From the NCBI GenBank assembly GCA_963971225.1, contig OZ020267.1, positions 55,011,590 to 55,075,589 of the forward strand: a stretch of 64,000 nucleotides of DNA. The letters run 5' to 3'. Under the pieces are notes generated by a model that was not told the DNA's origin, ran no database searches, and was given only the letters and a program-made list of their open reading frames with translations. Positions within the stretch are counted from its first letter, which is position 1. Each line of letters starts with the position of its first letter. The stretch is from Melieria omissa (Eukaryota > Arthropoda > Insecta > Diptera > Ulidiidae). Shown one piece after another: positions 43,438 to 56,025 of this stretch. The position numbers and the translations under genes were made by a program.

Positions 43438-46400
43438 ACGAAACCCAATACATTTATCGCTGTGTGCTTTTTTATACGATCCAGTGCGCAGTTTCCAGTC
43501 CCAATACTGCGAACCATTGCTTTTGTTCTATTAAGACGCAAAGGTTAGAAGAGAGTGCGCTGAATGAAAAACTTATGATCACTTCCCTTGAACCCATCAA
43601 GGTCATAGGCAATTCTCCACTGGAAGATCATTCCATAATCGCTCCGTACGAGCCAGAAACGAACTCTCTCTATAATGTATGCATGAAACATTGTATCAAC
43701 ATGTGTAATGCTTGAGCTCCAATGCTTGAACAGGTTGCTCGGGGGAATACCCACAGTGATGGCTTCAGATTTTTTTAGAGCTGAGGTAATTGAATAATTT
43801 GTGGTTTTTTACTGCAAAGGTTTTAATAAGTATGAATCAATGAAAAGGGTGGAATCTGTCAAGTCACTGAAATTGGCAAAAAATTACCTAAGACAGCAAA
43901 GATAGTAAGTCTCCCATGTTAACTAATTTTTTTTATCCAAGCAAATAAACAAAGGATATTCCAGTGTTTTTCAACTACTTGTTGTCGTAGTGTAGTTTTT
44001 TAGGGGAAGCCAATGACTAACGGTCTTCTCACCGTCTCAAAGACAATGTTCTGCTTAGACGTCCACACAAACGTAAGAAATATCTTTGCCAATAACTTAC
44101 AACAGATGTCTTAATAAAATCCAGAGGTTTGAGGTCAATACTCAGGTCAATAATAATTTGCCGCAATTATAGATGTACTTTAGGTTCATGAAGAGAGTAC
44201 AATAGATCGTTAAGGTCCATGAAGAGAGCACAATAGATCATTAAGTACTATAGCTTACAAAAATATTATTAATAAAAATATCAACACAAATGTATTCAAA
44301 GTGTCTCCAATGTGTCTTCAAAGATGCCTATTTTTTACGTCAATATGTATTTCTGTCCTTGGGAATAGAGAGCGTGGAATCAGCAGAGCTCAACTTTGAG
44401 TCGATTTAAGACAAGTTCTAATCAATGATTCGATTCGATTCAGTTATTGAAAACTTTTTGATGTGGAAGTTAGACTCGTTCGATCGAATCGTTCGATCGT
44501 TCAGTCAATTTCTTATCAAAGATATAGTTCCATTCAGTTATTAAGAACAGGTTGAGTCAGTAGTTCGGATCAATTTCTACTCTACTTTGACAATAAGTGC
44601 GGGTGTGCAGGTCTTCCACCATAACCTAAAATTTCACCCATATTTAATTTTACAAATATTTAATTGATTCCATAGGTTTTTACACCCATTGCCGGCTATA
44701 GCGCCATTTTATATAACAATTCAAATTGCACCAATTCTATCGTATTTGGTTAGTGAAGTGCGGACACGCCACGCGTTCCATGGATGCTTTTGCATTTGTA
44801 ATCTTTACTTGGTAATCTTGTTTGACTCAATTTGGTAGCGTCGAGTGGAGGAAATTGAATTGCTGAACAGTCCAAAGGTGTAAATGAATGAACGAATGAA
44901 TGAATGAATGATGGTAAACAAATGTTAAGTAACATAATACATAAAACAAAAACCTTAAACTACTTTTGTTGTTGTTGTTCTTGCGGCAATATTTGTGTAT
45001 TGGTTGATTGGTTGTTTGTTGTTTTTATTGTTTTTATTTTTATTGTTGCCATGATCTTTTTAGTGTTCACAATAGATTTGTGTGGTTGCCAATTGTTACT
45101 TTGATTCATCAAATGATAGGTTCACACAAAAACACCAACAAACACACATGAATACTTTTACAAAAGAGACAGCAAAAAATAACAACAACACGCTAAAAAT
45201 AACTATAAGATGTTATAATTTGATATTAATAAACAAATTCACGCAAAATACTGTTAACATGAAAACAGATAAACTGGAAAATAGGAAAACAAATTCAAAT
45301 TGAAAGCGAATGAATTCGACGCGTGAAATACGTTACAATAATTATTCCATAATTTTATAATTTCATTCCATAATTTTAAATTTGTTACGTCAATGATTGC
45401 GAATGGTTGAGCCGCGCTTAGAGATGTGAACTGTTTCGTCAGTAGGCCAAGTTGAGCAGTTTAAGTTTGTCAGAGTCGGCATTCAAGACTATAGATGAAT
45501 GGGGCATTGTTTTCCACTTTTAAGAGATGATGTTCGAAGCAAAAACTAGTCCTGTTACACTCGTGATTGAGTCCAATTGAGTTTAGGTTGAGTGCATTTA
45601 AGTTAGGTTATGTTAGCAGGCAAGAATTCCAACAGATCAGCCAAAAGTGTTGTTGCTCTTGTTCACTTCCCTCCCCTCACTCCCCCCCTAACGGTAACGT
45701 TCACAAAGTCCACTACGGCTGGCCGATTCAATTGATTGCCTCAATTTATTTTGTTGGTTGCGCGCACGCATTTTCAAATGTAATCAGTCAGAAAGCACGA
45801 AAATATGAAATTAAACATAAAATTCATATTGAAAAAAATTACGCCGTCGATTACAAAACGGCCGCCACGCCGCTATTTAGTTGCTACCGTTACATGTGGC
45901 AGGTAGCGAAATTCCGCCATCGACAATCGACTGCCAGACTAACTGGTATTACGACGATCGCCGCCGTGGCCGTTTGGGGGCTACGGTGCGGTATGCGGTT
46001 TTCTACGCCACATTATCAACGCGCATGCGCGTCACTCTTGAATGCGCGTCGCTGCTGTGATCGTTGGTACTTCGGTATTTGGCGCGCGGCCGCTTACGCC
46101 GCCACTTGTGGCCAACTATCAGCTTTTGTATCTATTCGGGCGCTGGTTTGCTTACTTTATTAATATTTATCAGTTTTGTGTTAAGTTGGGCCTCAAGTTG
46201 GCTGTCTGTGTTTGAGTGTTGTATTCAGCTCTGCTCTGCCCGAACTCGCTGTGCTTTACTCCACTTTTTTTTATTGAATTTATTATTTGTTTGGTTCTTT
46301 TTTGTTTTATTTATTTCTATTTATGCTAACTAGAATATTTTTCTATTTTCGTACTTCGGCTGCTTCAACGGCCAGTACAACTTTTCCACATTGTTTTCGT

Positions 46401-47342
46401 GCAGTTCTACACGTAGCCTGAGGTTTTTTTTTTCATCACTCAGTCCACTTGAGATTGTTTATTGTGTTTTCCATTTATTTATTTACTTATTTTATTTTTC
46501 TGCATTTATTGCCAATTAAAGTGAAGGAGAAGGAAGGCAAAACCGAATGACCTTATTCTGTGTGTTTGCGATACGACGGTCTCTTTTTCTTATTCCCTCA
46601 ATCAGAATACATTTACTCGAGGTCTGCTTGTATGGCAAACTGCAGTTGTTCTGCATTTTTCAGATTGACTTGTTTTACATATTTATTCTGTATCAGTTCT
46701 TATGTATATTTGTGTAAAAAGCTGACAATATAAAAATAAACTTGGCAAACTGCTGATTACATGTTGGATTTTGTCCTTGAAAAATTGAGTGTTACCAGGT
46801 GGGCACACCAACAACTACACTATCGAGGATATTTACTAAAGCATTGAGATTTACTCAAGTTATTTGCCGCACCATTAACCAGCGCATGTAAATTACTACA
46901 ACAATAACACTACACTATCAAACAATCTGGCATGATTCCATTTCCATTGAGGTTGAATTATAGTGGATATATTAGATCTGTTTAAAAATGTCTGTGACTA
47001 GTTCAGACACGCTTTAGTACGCTCGCTCACAACTTCTGAAAGACTTTGGATACAAAGTTTGCAGGAAATAGACAGAACCATTACTTGTCTCATGTGCATG
47101 AATTGTTGCAGTTGCAGGGAGTTTGCAGATTTAATGAAAGTATAGCTGGTTTTTTAAGGTCATATTTAGTTATTGCAGATACGTAAGGTAGACTCTATAG
47201 TTTTGAAAGCCAAAAGGTCATTTTAATTTTGCACAGTTTGTGTGGATGCAATGAGAGGGGTCCTACAGTTTAATGCCGAATCTGAAAGGCTGTTGGTTTT
47301 TGGCAGTTTTCCTTTCACATTTGAGGGGTTTGTTATTGCCAG
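43438..47342. other. AT-rich non-coding region with short repeats
   Basis: A 31-base LINE-tail-like motif (GAAGAGAG.ACAATAGATC) occurs twice in tandem at about 44181-44244. GAATGAATGAAT microsatellite lies at about 44884-44912. A 198-codon open frame at 45567-46163 has no family resemblance and was not called. Otherwise nothing was recognised. Confidence 0.4.
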
Positions 47343-49110
47343 GAAATAGAATAGAATAGAATAGAATAGAATAGAATAGAATAGAATAGAATAGAATAGA
47401 ATAGAATAGAGGAGTCAAGCATCAACTGCCCGAGACACTGCGTTCAAAAAGAACTATTGTTTCGTATCCCTTATTCCTTATTGGAGGAGTTCATCTCCCC
47501 TAATGTTGTCTAGGAACTTCTTGATTTTTTTTCCCAGACAAGTATTTCGTCTAAATCAGTTCCCTTCCCAATAATCGCTTTCTCCCAATCGTGTAGAAGT
47601 ACGGAAGATGCGGTTATGATCTGCACGGATGTTTCTTCATCTTCCATGCAGAATCTGCATAGTTCGCTATCGGTGATTTCCAGTCGCGCTTTATGCATAT
47701 TTAGCAGACAGTACCCGCTCAGGGTCCCCGTCATGAACTTAAGCTCATTTCTACTTAGGTCAGAAGGTTCTTGGATTTGCCTTCCGAATAGGAGGGAAAG
47801 AATAGCTTGAAACAGCGCTTTCCCTACGTGTTGGACCATTTATGATTAGCTCGATTTGTGAATATCTATTTGACACAATGTGTTACCTATGATCGGTTCA
47901 GTTCCATAGGGGGGTTTGCCGCCCACTCCTTTGACAATCTGTCTGCCTCCTAATTTCCTTCATGCCCACAGTGCGCAGGAACCTCGTGTTTTTTTTCGGT
48001 TATCCCTTCAAATGTCTTGGAGAACATTTGCTGTCACCCAGATTAGTTGGAGTCAAACGTTTTCGAGCTCAGAGCCTTTATTGCAGCCTGATTTTCGGAC
48101 ATAATGAACACTCATTTACGGTAAAGACCTCAGCTTGGAAGACTGTCTCAGACAAACTGCAAGGCTTTTAAATATTTCAGCTCCCGTTCCGCATTCAATC
48201 TTTGAACCAGATAATATCGTCATAAGTGAGAATGATTCTATTGGCAGCCCAGTCTTCCCTGTGCGGTACATACGTTTTGCAGTTCTTTCTGAAGAGGTGT
48301 TTCGGGGGCATCTGATCCAGAGGCATCCAGCAGCCTCCATTTTAGTTCCAGTGGCAGCATCTCTAGTATAACATTTAGAGCAGCTTAGTCAAAGTTGTAG
48401 CTCAGCCGTAGCTCAGCTGGCTAGTGCGTTGGGCCGCGAGTCAAGACTCCGCGAGTTCAATACTCCGTTGCGTTAACACCGAAAAAAAAGAAAAACAACA
48501 ATTTTTCTTTCGGCAACTGTTCTCTCAGCAGGAAATGACAAACCTCTGAGAGTAAAATTGCCTATGAAAAAGCTCCCAACTCGCTGTTCGGAATCGGCAT
48601 AAAACTGTAGGTCCCTTCCAACCTTGTAAGAACATTCGCACGCACGACACGGTTGGTTGGGGGTAGCTAGGACTTAGTCTCGTAATCGGGCTGTCGTGCC
48701 AGTCTAGAAGAAGAAGTAGTCAAAGTTGTTACTCCCGTGGTTTTCTTCCACTACACTAGCATCCCATAGGTTATCGTCGGCAGAACCATAGGGAGTACAA
48801 CCTCTGAAGCCGTTTCGGTCTCAGTGCCCAGATTTTCCCACAGATTCTTTTGCAACTCCAGAGGCCATTACCGGCTCTCTTGATGACGTGGTCGACATGA
48901 TGTTTCCAGTTTAATTTGTTGTCCAGGATTACCTTAACTTCCTTCGAGAAGTTCAGTTCCTTTCCAAAGATCATAAGCTGTCTAAGGTATATTTTCCTTT
49001 TGAGTGTAAAAGGGACTATGTATCTTGTCTTGTCTGTATTCACAGACAATTTCTATCTGATGCGTCAGAGTTCCACTATATTCAACGCGTCCTGAAGCAT
49101 TGCCTGTCAA
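47343..49110 (-). mobile_element. I-like LINE with (TTCTA)n tail, interrupted by a SINE
   Basis: Read on the minus strand from 49110: LSVNTDKTRYIVPFTLKRK, then FGKELNFSKEVKVILDNKLNWKHHVD and SCKRICGKIWALRPK (reverse-transcriptase C-terminal part, 49060-48771). After an inserted SINE comes an RNase H remnant. Then LTLSGYCLLN-like text appears as MTGTLSGYCLLNMHKARLE and CRFCMEDEETSVQI (47839-47510), the Cys/His C-terminal segment. The element ends in about 13 tandem AATAG units (47343-47410, plus-strand sense), its 3' tail. There are several frame breaks. Confidence 0.72.
48399..48716 (+). mobile_element. tRNA-derived SINE (318 bp) nested in the I-like LINE
   Basis: A tRNA-like head contains an A box TAGCTCAGCTGG at 48409-48420 and a B box GAGTTCAATAC at 48453-48463. 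A body with GTTCGGAATCGGC...CTGTAGGTCCC and an AAG-repeat tail follow. An exact 13-bp duplication TAGTCAAAGTTGT flanks it at 48386-48398 and 48717-48729. The ends, tail and duplication show LINE-driven insertion into the older minus-strand LINE. Confidence 0.85.
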
Positions 49111-49119
49111 AGGCGCACT

Positions 49120-49240
49120 TGAGAGTTTCTTATAATTCTCATCTGCGTTTAATCAGCCTGAACTAGGAATCGAACCTGGAGTCTTATGTATGAAAATCCA
49201 GTGCTCCACGGACTGTACTATCGAGGCCGGCTCGTAGGTA
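49120..49240 (-). mobile_element. Second tRNA-like SINE fragment
   Basis: On the minus strand, an A-box-like TAGTACAGTCCGTGG (49220-49206) and a B box GGTTCGATTCC (49176-49166) are spaced as in a tRNA. The sequence around them only partly folds as a cloverleaf (AGCC/GGCT acceptor ends). I favour a SINE head over a working tRNA. The edges are approximate. Confidence 0.5.
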
Positions 49241-51079
49241 GTTTTCCTTTAGTTACTCCTGGATTCACAGCATACATCCTCTCACTACGATCTTATTACA
49301 GTAAACTTTTCCATTAGGAAAATCTTAAATGGAAAGCAGTAAAAACTGCAGTTCTCATGTCAAAAAGATAATGATTCGCTGCATAAAGTGACTTATTCTC
49401 AAGATCATATAGAAGAATGAGCTCAAGTCCCAACATTAGGCTTTGAGATGAGATTCAAATAAAGTAGGTAAGGTAGTTCTCTCCTTTATTTCGCCGATGC
49501 GAGGTTGAATAGTTAACAGTTTTACAAAAATGTTTATAAATGAAAAAGCAAAATAAAACAGACAAAACGCAAGAACAACAGCTCGGAAAAGTTCCTCTTG
49601 TGGCCATATTTTTACATGTACCTAAAGCTTTTCCGAGTTTGGTTTGTGTGAAAAATCACAAAATTTTACCAGCTGACACTAAGAAGCTCAATCATTTTTA
49701 CCAGTTGGCTGAAGTTCATGCAGAAGTTGGTTGATTTTTTTTGTAGCTACTGCTCTTTAAAACTATTACAAACTTCAGCGAGTGAGACTATGTTAAGAGT
49801 GACAATCTGGTTTGCATTCGATTGAGTCAATCTTTTCAATCTACAAGGAAATCCCATTTGAGAAAAGTTGCTCACGCAATTGTTAATGATATCAAATCAT
49901 TCTGCAGCAACTGTTCACACAAAACGCTCATTGCTGCTACAGTCGACAATCAACACACAATCAGCCATCATAAATATCCACTAATGAAGAACTTTGCTTT
50001 TCAAAGGAAAAAAACAAGAAAATCCCCCAACTAATTAGTGATTACGCTCGAAGCTGCATTCACAAGGCTCAGCTTTTTCGGTCTTTGATAATTTTTAAGT
50101 TATATTTTGTGTGTTTGTTTGTGTGTGTGTTGACAAAATTCTATATTTAGATTAGCCGTAGTTCACGAAATCGCGAAGCAGCAACAACAACAAAAGAAGT
50201 GTTTATATTTGTAATTCTTATAAGCGCGTCTTTGCGTTTGTGGCCATTCAAAGGCGGCAGGAAATCGTGCTGAAAATCTATTAAGTTAATAAAACCGCAG
50301 AGCACGTATGAATAAATGACTTATGACTATGCATGTACGTTTGTACATATGTATGTCTCTATATAAATACGAGTATGTACATATATATATATCTATATTT
50401 GCCGGTATATGATTTGAATTGCACGAGTCGAATCGTTATGAAAGTCACTTGCTTTGTAATATTTAATTGAGTTGACTTTTAAGTTGAAAACTTATGAACT
50501 ATAATTCAGTTTAATTAAAAGGAAAACACTGAACCCAATGCGTTTGGGATTTCTATAATTCCAAGAGCAATTCCTAGCAATTTGCATGCAATTTTAATAG
50601 CTGACATTTGAATACCTTTCACTGGGCGAGCGATATTGATACGTGACTGGGTTAGTTGAGCAAAAAATTATGCACCAATTATCAAGAAAGATCAATATTA
50701 ATTATCATTTAGTGGCAACAATGTAGTTGCTGTGGCCTGGAATGTGCGACTCTATGCAAGAATTCGACATCCTTTTCAACAACACAACATTTCAGTCTGA
50801 TAAACATTTTGCACAAAGATCACAACTTTTTCGTTTATAATTCCCTCAATACTTGTTCGCAAACGATTATCCAACTTGTTATCGTGCAACATAGTGTTGT
50901 CACATTCTTGAAATAACTTTCTTTCCAAATCTTAAAATTAACTTAAATTTTCTCCTTGACAATTGAAAACATATTTTATATTTTTATAAGTATTGCATTA
51001 TACTTAAACTAAATAAAAATAACTTCTCTGCATACTCACAAAAAAATTAAAGTCTCTTAAAATTAAAGTCTCTTAAATT
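49241..51079. other. AT-rich non-coding stretch
   Basis: No gene or element recognised. A short TATG/TACA-type microsatellite lies at about 50330-50400. Confidence 0.4.
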
Positions 51080-51660
51080 TTTACCTAAATAACTCATTCT
51101 TTCAAACACCTCCTAGAAGGCCGAGGTTTTTCCAAATCTGGTATAATTTAATCCTAATCTGGCAACAATTAAGCAATCAATCCTTTGCGCAATAAGTTTG
51201 ATATTCGTTCGGTAAACCATCAATAGAAAACTAAAATCTCCTTAACTTTCTTCTAAACCATTCTTGCTTCTAAAACTCATCTTAAGAGGCAGAGAAAATC
51301 TATAAATCTGACGACACCGGTCCAATCTCTCAAATTTTCTTCTCAATAATTCTTCCACCTAAAACTCCTCCGACGTTTTTCCAAATCTGGCATAGAATAA
51401 TCCTAATCTGGCAACACTCCTCAATAATTCTTCCACCTAAAACTTCTCCGAGGTTTTTCCAAATGTGGCCTTTTCCTAATCTGGCAACACTTAAGCAATC
51501 AATCCTTCCAATTCGCACTAACTGCGATAATCGTTCGGTAATCCAGCAATAGAAAATTAAAATTTTCTAAACAATCTTCCAAACCATTCTTCCTTCTAAA
51601 AGCCCTTTTAAGAAGCGAAGAGAATCTCTCTATTTGGCAGCACAGGTCTATCAAACAATC
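51080..51660. repeat. Complex tandem repeat array with AATCTGGCA motif
   Basis: A unit of roughly 75-80 bases occurs at about 51095, 51342 and 51418. It carries ATTCTTCCACCTAAAACT, GAGGTTTTTCCAAATCTGGC and CCTAATCTGGCAACA. A larger unit with AGCAATCAATCC and GTTCGGTAA..CA.CAATAGAAAA recurs at about 51170 and 51490. This is a higher-order array, not a coding region. A diverged relative may lie at about 60585-60720. Confidence 0.65.
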
Positions 51661-51689
51661 GATTTTTTTGCGCACTAAGTTAAGAAAAC

Positions 51690-51975
51690 CTAAAATATGT
51701 CAATTGGCTACTTCGGAACTGCGGTTTGATGGGCCAAATATACTTCTTTGTGGAGTGATTTTAAAGTTTAATGCTATGCGAATAATATAGAAACGGCTCA
51801 AGTCTTTCAGGCCAATATCGTCCCAGCCATTCGTGAGATAAAGCCAGAAGTCATCAATAAGTTCATGGGAAAACTTAGTTGACATGATGTGCTACTGCAA
51901 AGTCCGCATGAAAATGGGAATGTTTGGAATTTCGAATAAAGCCATAATATGTCAAAACAAAGATAATTTTATTTG
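51690..51975 (+). mobile_element. Tc1/mariner-type transposase C-terminal relic
   Basis: The + strand, with stops, reads YANNIETAQVFQANIVPAIR, then EIKPEVINKFMGKL and CKVRMKMGMF. This resembles the conserved end of long Tc1/mariner transposases (...I..NI...I.EI.P....V...W..R...C..SRGGH). It is probably the same broad family as the element at 30.1-30.7 kb, whose C-terminus reads RASRGGHMPEIIFKH. Confidence 0.5.
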
Positions 51976-54229
51976 CATTCCAAAGACAATTGTATTCGGG
52001 TCACATTATATAAAGTCTTAGACACAACATTAATGACAGGAACGGATGGGTCTTTAGGTCAGAGTCCACTTTTCCCTAAAAATCTGAGTCTAAGTTTGCT
52101 TAGGGCTATTGTGTTGCCTTCCAATCGTTATTGACATTTGTAGTTGCAACTCTGGCCCTTCAAAAGTTATAGTTTTCTTAGATAGTATCTTCCGAATCAG
52201 TTCAAGTATACTGCAGTGGCGCAAACAGTACTTCATTTTAGGGAAGTTTTGCGTACAACTTTTGAACCGAATACCATTCGAAACCCTATTTTGTCCCAGT
52301 AATTCTTGTTTTGTTGGACCCTCCCATGTGCGCTCTACTGATCTCTGAGTATTGGATATAGTGCAAAAATAATCCATATTAACTTAGAACCTCATCTTTA
52401 TGGAATACAAAAAGTGCCCAATCGTTTGTATGTAATCAAATCAAAAGCACTGAATTTCAAATAATTTATGTAAGCAATTTGTGCTGTTAACTAATTTCAA
52501 TAATTACTTAATCTAATTTAGTTATAATTACGATTAAACGCAGAAAATCGTTTACACAGAGTATTCGTTCTACATTAAAAACACAAAAAAAACAAAAAGA
52601 ACTTAAACATCTCGTAGTTCCGTTGGTAGACAGACACCTTTTTCCAAATTAGTTTTTCGACACTTTGCAGGCATTTTATGTTTTTGTTTTTGTGCTGCAG
52701 CTTTTTCAGCAGTTTGCGTGCATTCAGTCCGGTGGCTTTAATTTTCACATGCTCCAGTTTGTGTTCGGAACGCCCCAAAGCGTCCACTTAGCACCATTTG
52801 AGTTGTGGTTTTGTTGTGTATTTTTGTTGTTGTTTTTAGTGTATTAACACTTGTTGTTGCCTATGACTTTTGTTTGTTGTGCCTTTTGGTCGGTTGTAGT
52901 TTTTCGTCGTTTCGATAGCCGATTAATTTGTATTTCTCAATTATGGGTTAATTACTTTACAACAACAAAAACATGACTACACACTTGATTGCTAATCGTT
53001 AAACGCTTAACGATTGCACCGTTAGTTCATCATTTGTTGGTTCTCATTGCGCGTTCTATAGCTGTTAGCTTGTTGTTGTTGTGGTGGTTGTGATTGTTGT
53101 CGCTATTGCCGTTGTTTGACTTTAGTTTGGTTTTTGCTTCTTTGCTGTTTGTTGTTGTTTTTCCAGGCGGTGGCACGTTTGCCATTACGTATTTGCGCTG
53201 CCTGACGCGGCATTTATTAAATCTAACGTCAATATTTATCAGAAACTTTTCGCCACTTCGCCACACCACCCGTCGCTGCACTGCCCAGCGGCATCGCTCG
53301 ACTATTAACTCATATTTGTATTTATGCCAAACGAGTTTTTGCGCCGCCGCGTTGTGCGCTTTTTGCCGCTTCTCGTGTGCCAGTTGCGCGCTTATTTGCT
53401 TCTCATCGAGCTGAATTCCCAGCAACACAATGAAAACACCAAACCACAACACCGAGAACTGCCTCAACGATTTCCTTCCAATCCAATTCAATCGCCGACA
53501 AAATCGTGTTTTCTGGCGCAGATCGGCCGGCGGCAATTGAAATGAGCATAACGCTGCGCATGCGCCTAACCATAATATTTACATACTTGGTTTCTTATTG
53601 ACAAATGCAATATTTACCGCGAGCCCGACTGGAAGGAATGCCCACCTCATTCCATTCGAATCTCCATTGCCTGCTGCCGTCACCAAGCCAAACCAAAACC
53701 AAGTCGAGCTCCCTTCACAGCCGCTCCAAACAAGTTTACTGTTGCTGGTTTTGTTGCTGCCGCTGCGATTATCCGATTACGTGAGTTGTCACATTGTGAG
53801 CGACGAGTTTATGAATGGTTCGGTTGGCGGCGGGGCACGGAATGAGGGTGACGTACGCTCTGTCCGAAGCCAGTGCAATCTTTCGTTATCTCCAAGTGAG
53901 CTATGCGCACTTGCGACCAGCTGAAATTCCAGCCAACAACTCGAATACATACATACATGATTAACTATGTTTTCGTTGGCATTTATTTTTAATTAACTGA
54001 AATGTGCTATTAATTTAAATAGTTGATGGACAGCTACTTATGGCAAACGATAAACGGATTTGCGCTACATGAGGTTTTCTTTGAGTGGAGTTGAATGTTG
54101 AATGAAAAATATGACAAATAGATATTTGTATTTAATATATATTCTATGTATTGTATGTTGGTATAAAATCATGGACATAAATACATAAGTATACGTTACG
54201 TATACAGGGGCGGGGGTATTTGCACCTCG
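51976..54229. other. Non-coding region; possible minus-strand leader at 53.0-53.5 kb
   Basis: The stretch 53030-53536 on the minus strand is open for about 168 codons but has no ATG at its start. It is AAC/CAA-rich toward its 3' side, as in fly 5' UTRs. No donor or partner exon was confirmed. The rest is AT-rich without recognised features. Confidence 0.35.
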
Positions 54230-54950
54230 CTTTACGCACTACGAACCCATGGGCACCACAGGCGTGCTTAAAGGGTGCAGGACTACGTCATCTGCTCCGA
54301 CAGTAAAGCACTAATCTTATATTAGATAACATCAGGGTTAGTGTTGGAATGCATAGAGGCATTAAATGTACTGGGCAAAGACAACCAGATCAAAATCCTT
54401 TTGGTTCCAAGACACAGAGGAATTGACGGCAATGAGGACCCTCCCTCCTGCGACCCTCCTGGGACCGCAGCCCTTCTTTGGACTGGGCAAATAGAAGAGT
54501 CACTAGGACTTGAGGAGAGAACCAGGAATTCAGAAGACTGGTCTAATGCCTCAGGTTTTAAGCAATCGATCGAGTGAAGAATACCTCAGACTGGGGAAAA
54601 TCGAGCCCCAGGTTAGACAGGTTACCGGTATTTTAACTGGGAACTGCAGACTGAGGAAACAACATACAATGGGGCTAGAGCAGGCTAGCATCTGTGGACT
54701 CTGCAGAAGAGACTCCTGATCAAATCATACTGCACTGCCAAGCTGCATGTCGCGGCAGAAAGCACTACCTGGGCCAATTCTGGCTTAAAAAAGAGAACAT
54801 CAAGCACATAGGTAAATCCCCCGTGAGTTACTTAGCTTCTAAGTTAGGTCTATGGGATGTTCTCTAACAGCTTGAAGGGGGCACAATAGATCACTTCTGG
54901 TGTCAGTGCAACAAACCCCATCAAATTCTATTCTATTCTGTGTATATGTT
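54230..54950 (+). mobile_element. I-like LINE relic: RNase H and C-terminal region
   Basis: The + strand reads ICSDSKALI (RNase H), CIEALNVLGKDNQIKILLVP, RHRGIDGNE (VPGH...GNE with His retained but Gly lost), then EYLRLGKIEPQVRQVTGILT and MGLEQASICGLCRRDS. The 3' part has GGGGGCACAATAGATC near 54885 and TTCTATTCTATTCTG at 54935-54950, the same tail type as the 47.3-kb copy. Stops and frameshifts show it is dead. Confidence 0.72.
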
Positions 54951-55689
54951 AGTTAGATATTGGCATCTTTTGACTCTTCAGCCCTCTAAAAAATCGCACA
55001 GAAAGTGATTGCTTGCAGCCTTGATTTCCGGTCTCAAGTTAGGTATAGAAGGTCGAATGTCTGAAAAATCCAAATTAACTCTAGAAAGACCGTAAGTTTT
55101 CCATACCTACAAAAACCGCATATTATATCCACTGATATCTCAAAAGGTACACATCGGATTTGGCTAATTGTAATTAGAACTAATTGTAGAATCCGATAAA
55201 AAAAATAAAAAAAAAGCATCAAAGCAAAAGTTGATAGAAGTACTAAAGAAAAAACTAATACTTAAAAATGAAAAACCGCAATGGTCTTCTAGTTGAGAGT
55301 TGGGTTCATATAAAACTCCGGAACATGAACTAAAATCTATGAAGTTTTACATACCATTTGTATGAAGTTTCAGTGCAAAGACAGTGGAAGTTACCAAAGT
55401 ATAATAGAATCGAGATCGAAAATCGCTGCCATTGCTTGAAGTCATCATAATTTATGGCTCAACGCTCCTGGTTGAATCATGATCCCTCCCAAATTATTGA
55501 CCCAGCATTGCCAATCTTAAGCAATTTACTTTCATCTTCTGATATTCAACTCATGTGCGTTCTTTTCAATTATGGTCTCCAAGGTTTTGTGGGTCTTACT
55601 CTGCTTTTCATCAATAATAGCGCAAAAATTCTGCTGCATGCATTCTGAGAATATTGTCCAGTGATGAAAGCTTGATGCTTACGGGATAC

Positions 55690-56025
55690 GTAGGAATTGT
55701 GGGGTGTAGTGGGCTTTGAGTTTTGCATATGTTGACCCTGAGCCTGTTCTGCCACTCCCGGGTAATTTTCTATGGGCAAATCACATGGAAATGGTAGATA
55801 AACATATCTGAGAGTGTACTGTGTCCTGCCTATGGAGACAATGATGAAAAGGCGTATCACTTTTTGTGTGACTGACGCTCGAATCAGGTTTGAGACATTT
55901 GGTGCTGATGCGGTGAGAAGCGAGCACCTTAGGTCCTTGGCATCACAGGAAAAAATCGGATTTCTCCGGATGAAAAGCATCGATTTTAAGCAGAAGACAA
56001 CAAGTCACTAATTAAGTTTATGATC
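55690..56025 (+). mobile_element. Possible LINE C-terminal relic
   Basis: The + strand reads CPAYGDNDEKAYHFLCD near 55829-55880, matching the Cys...Glu...His..Cys pattern at LINE protein ends, followed by a decayed LGIT...FL. The evidence is one motif only. A (GA)n run follows at 56041-56059. Confidence 0.4.

Noticed and set aside
45567..46163. 198-codon open frame
   Set aside because: No recognisable motif, lies among low-complexity sequence and lacks exon context.
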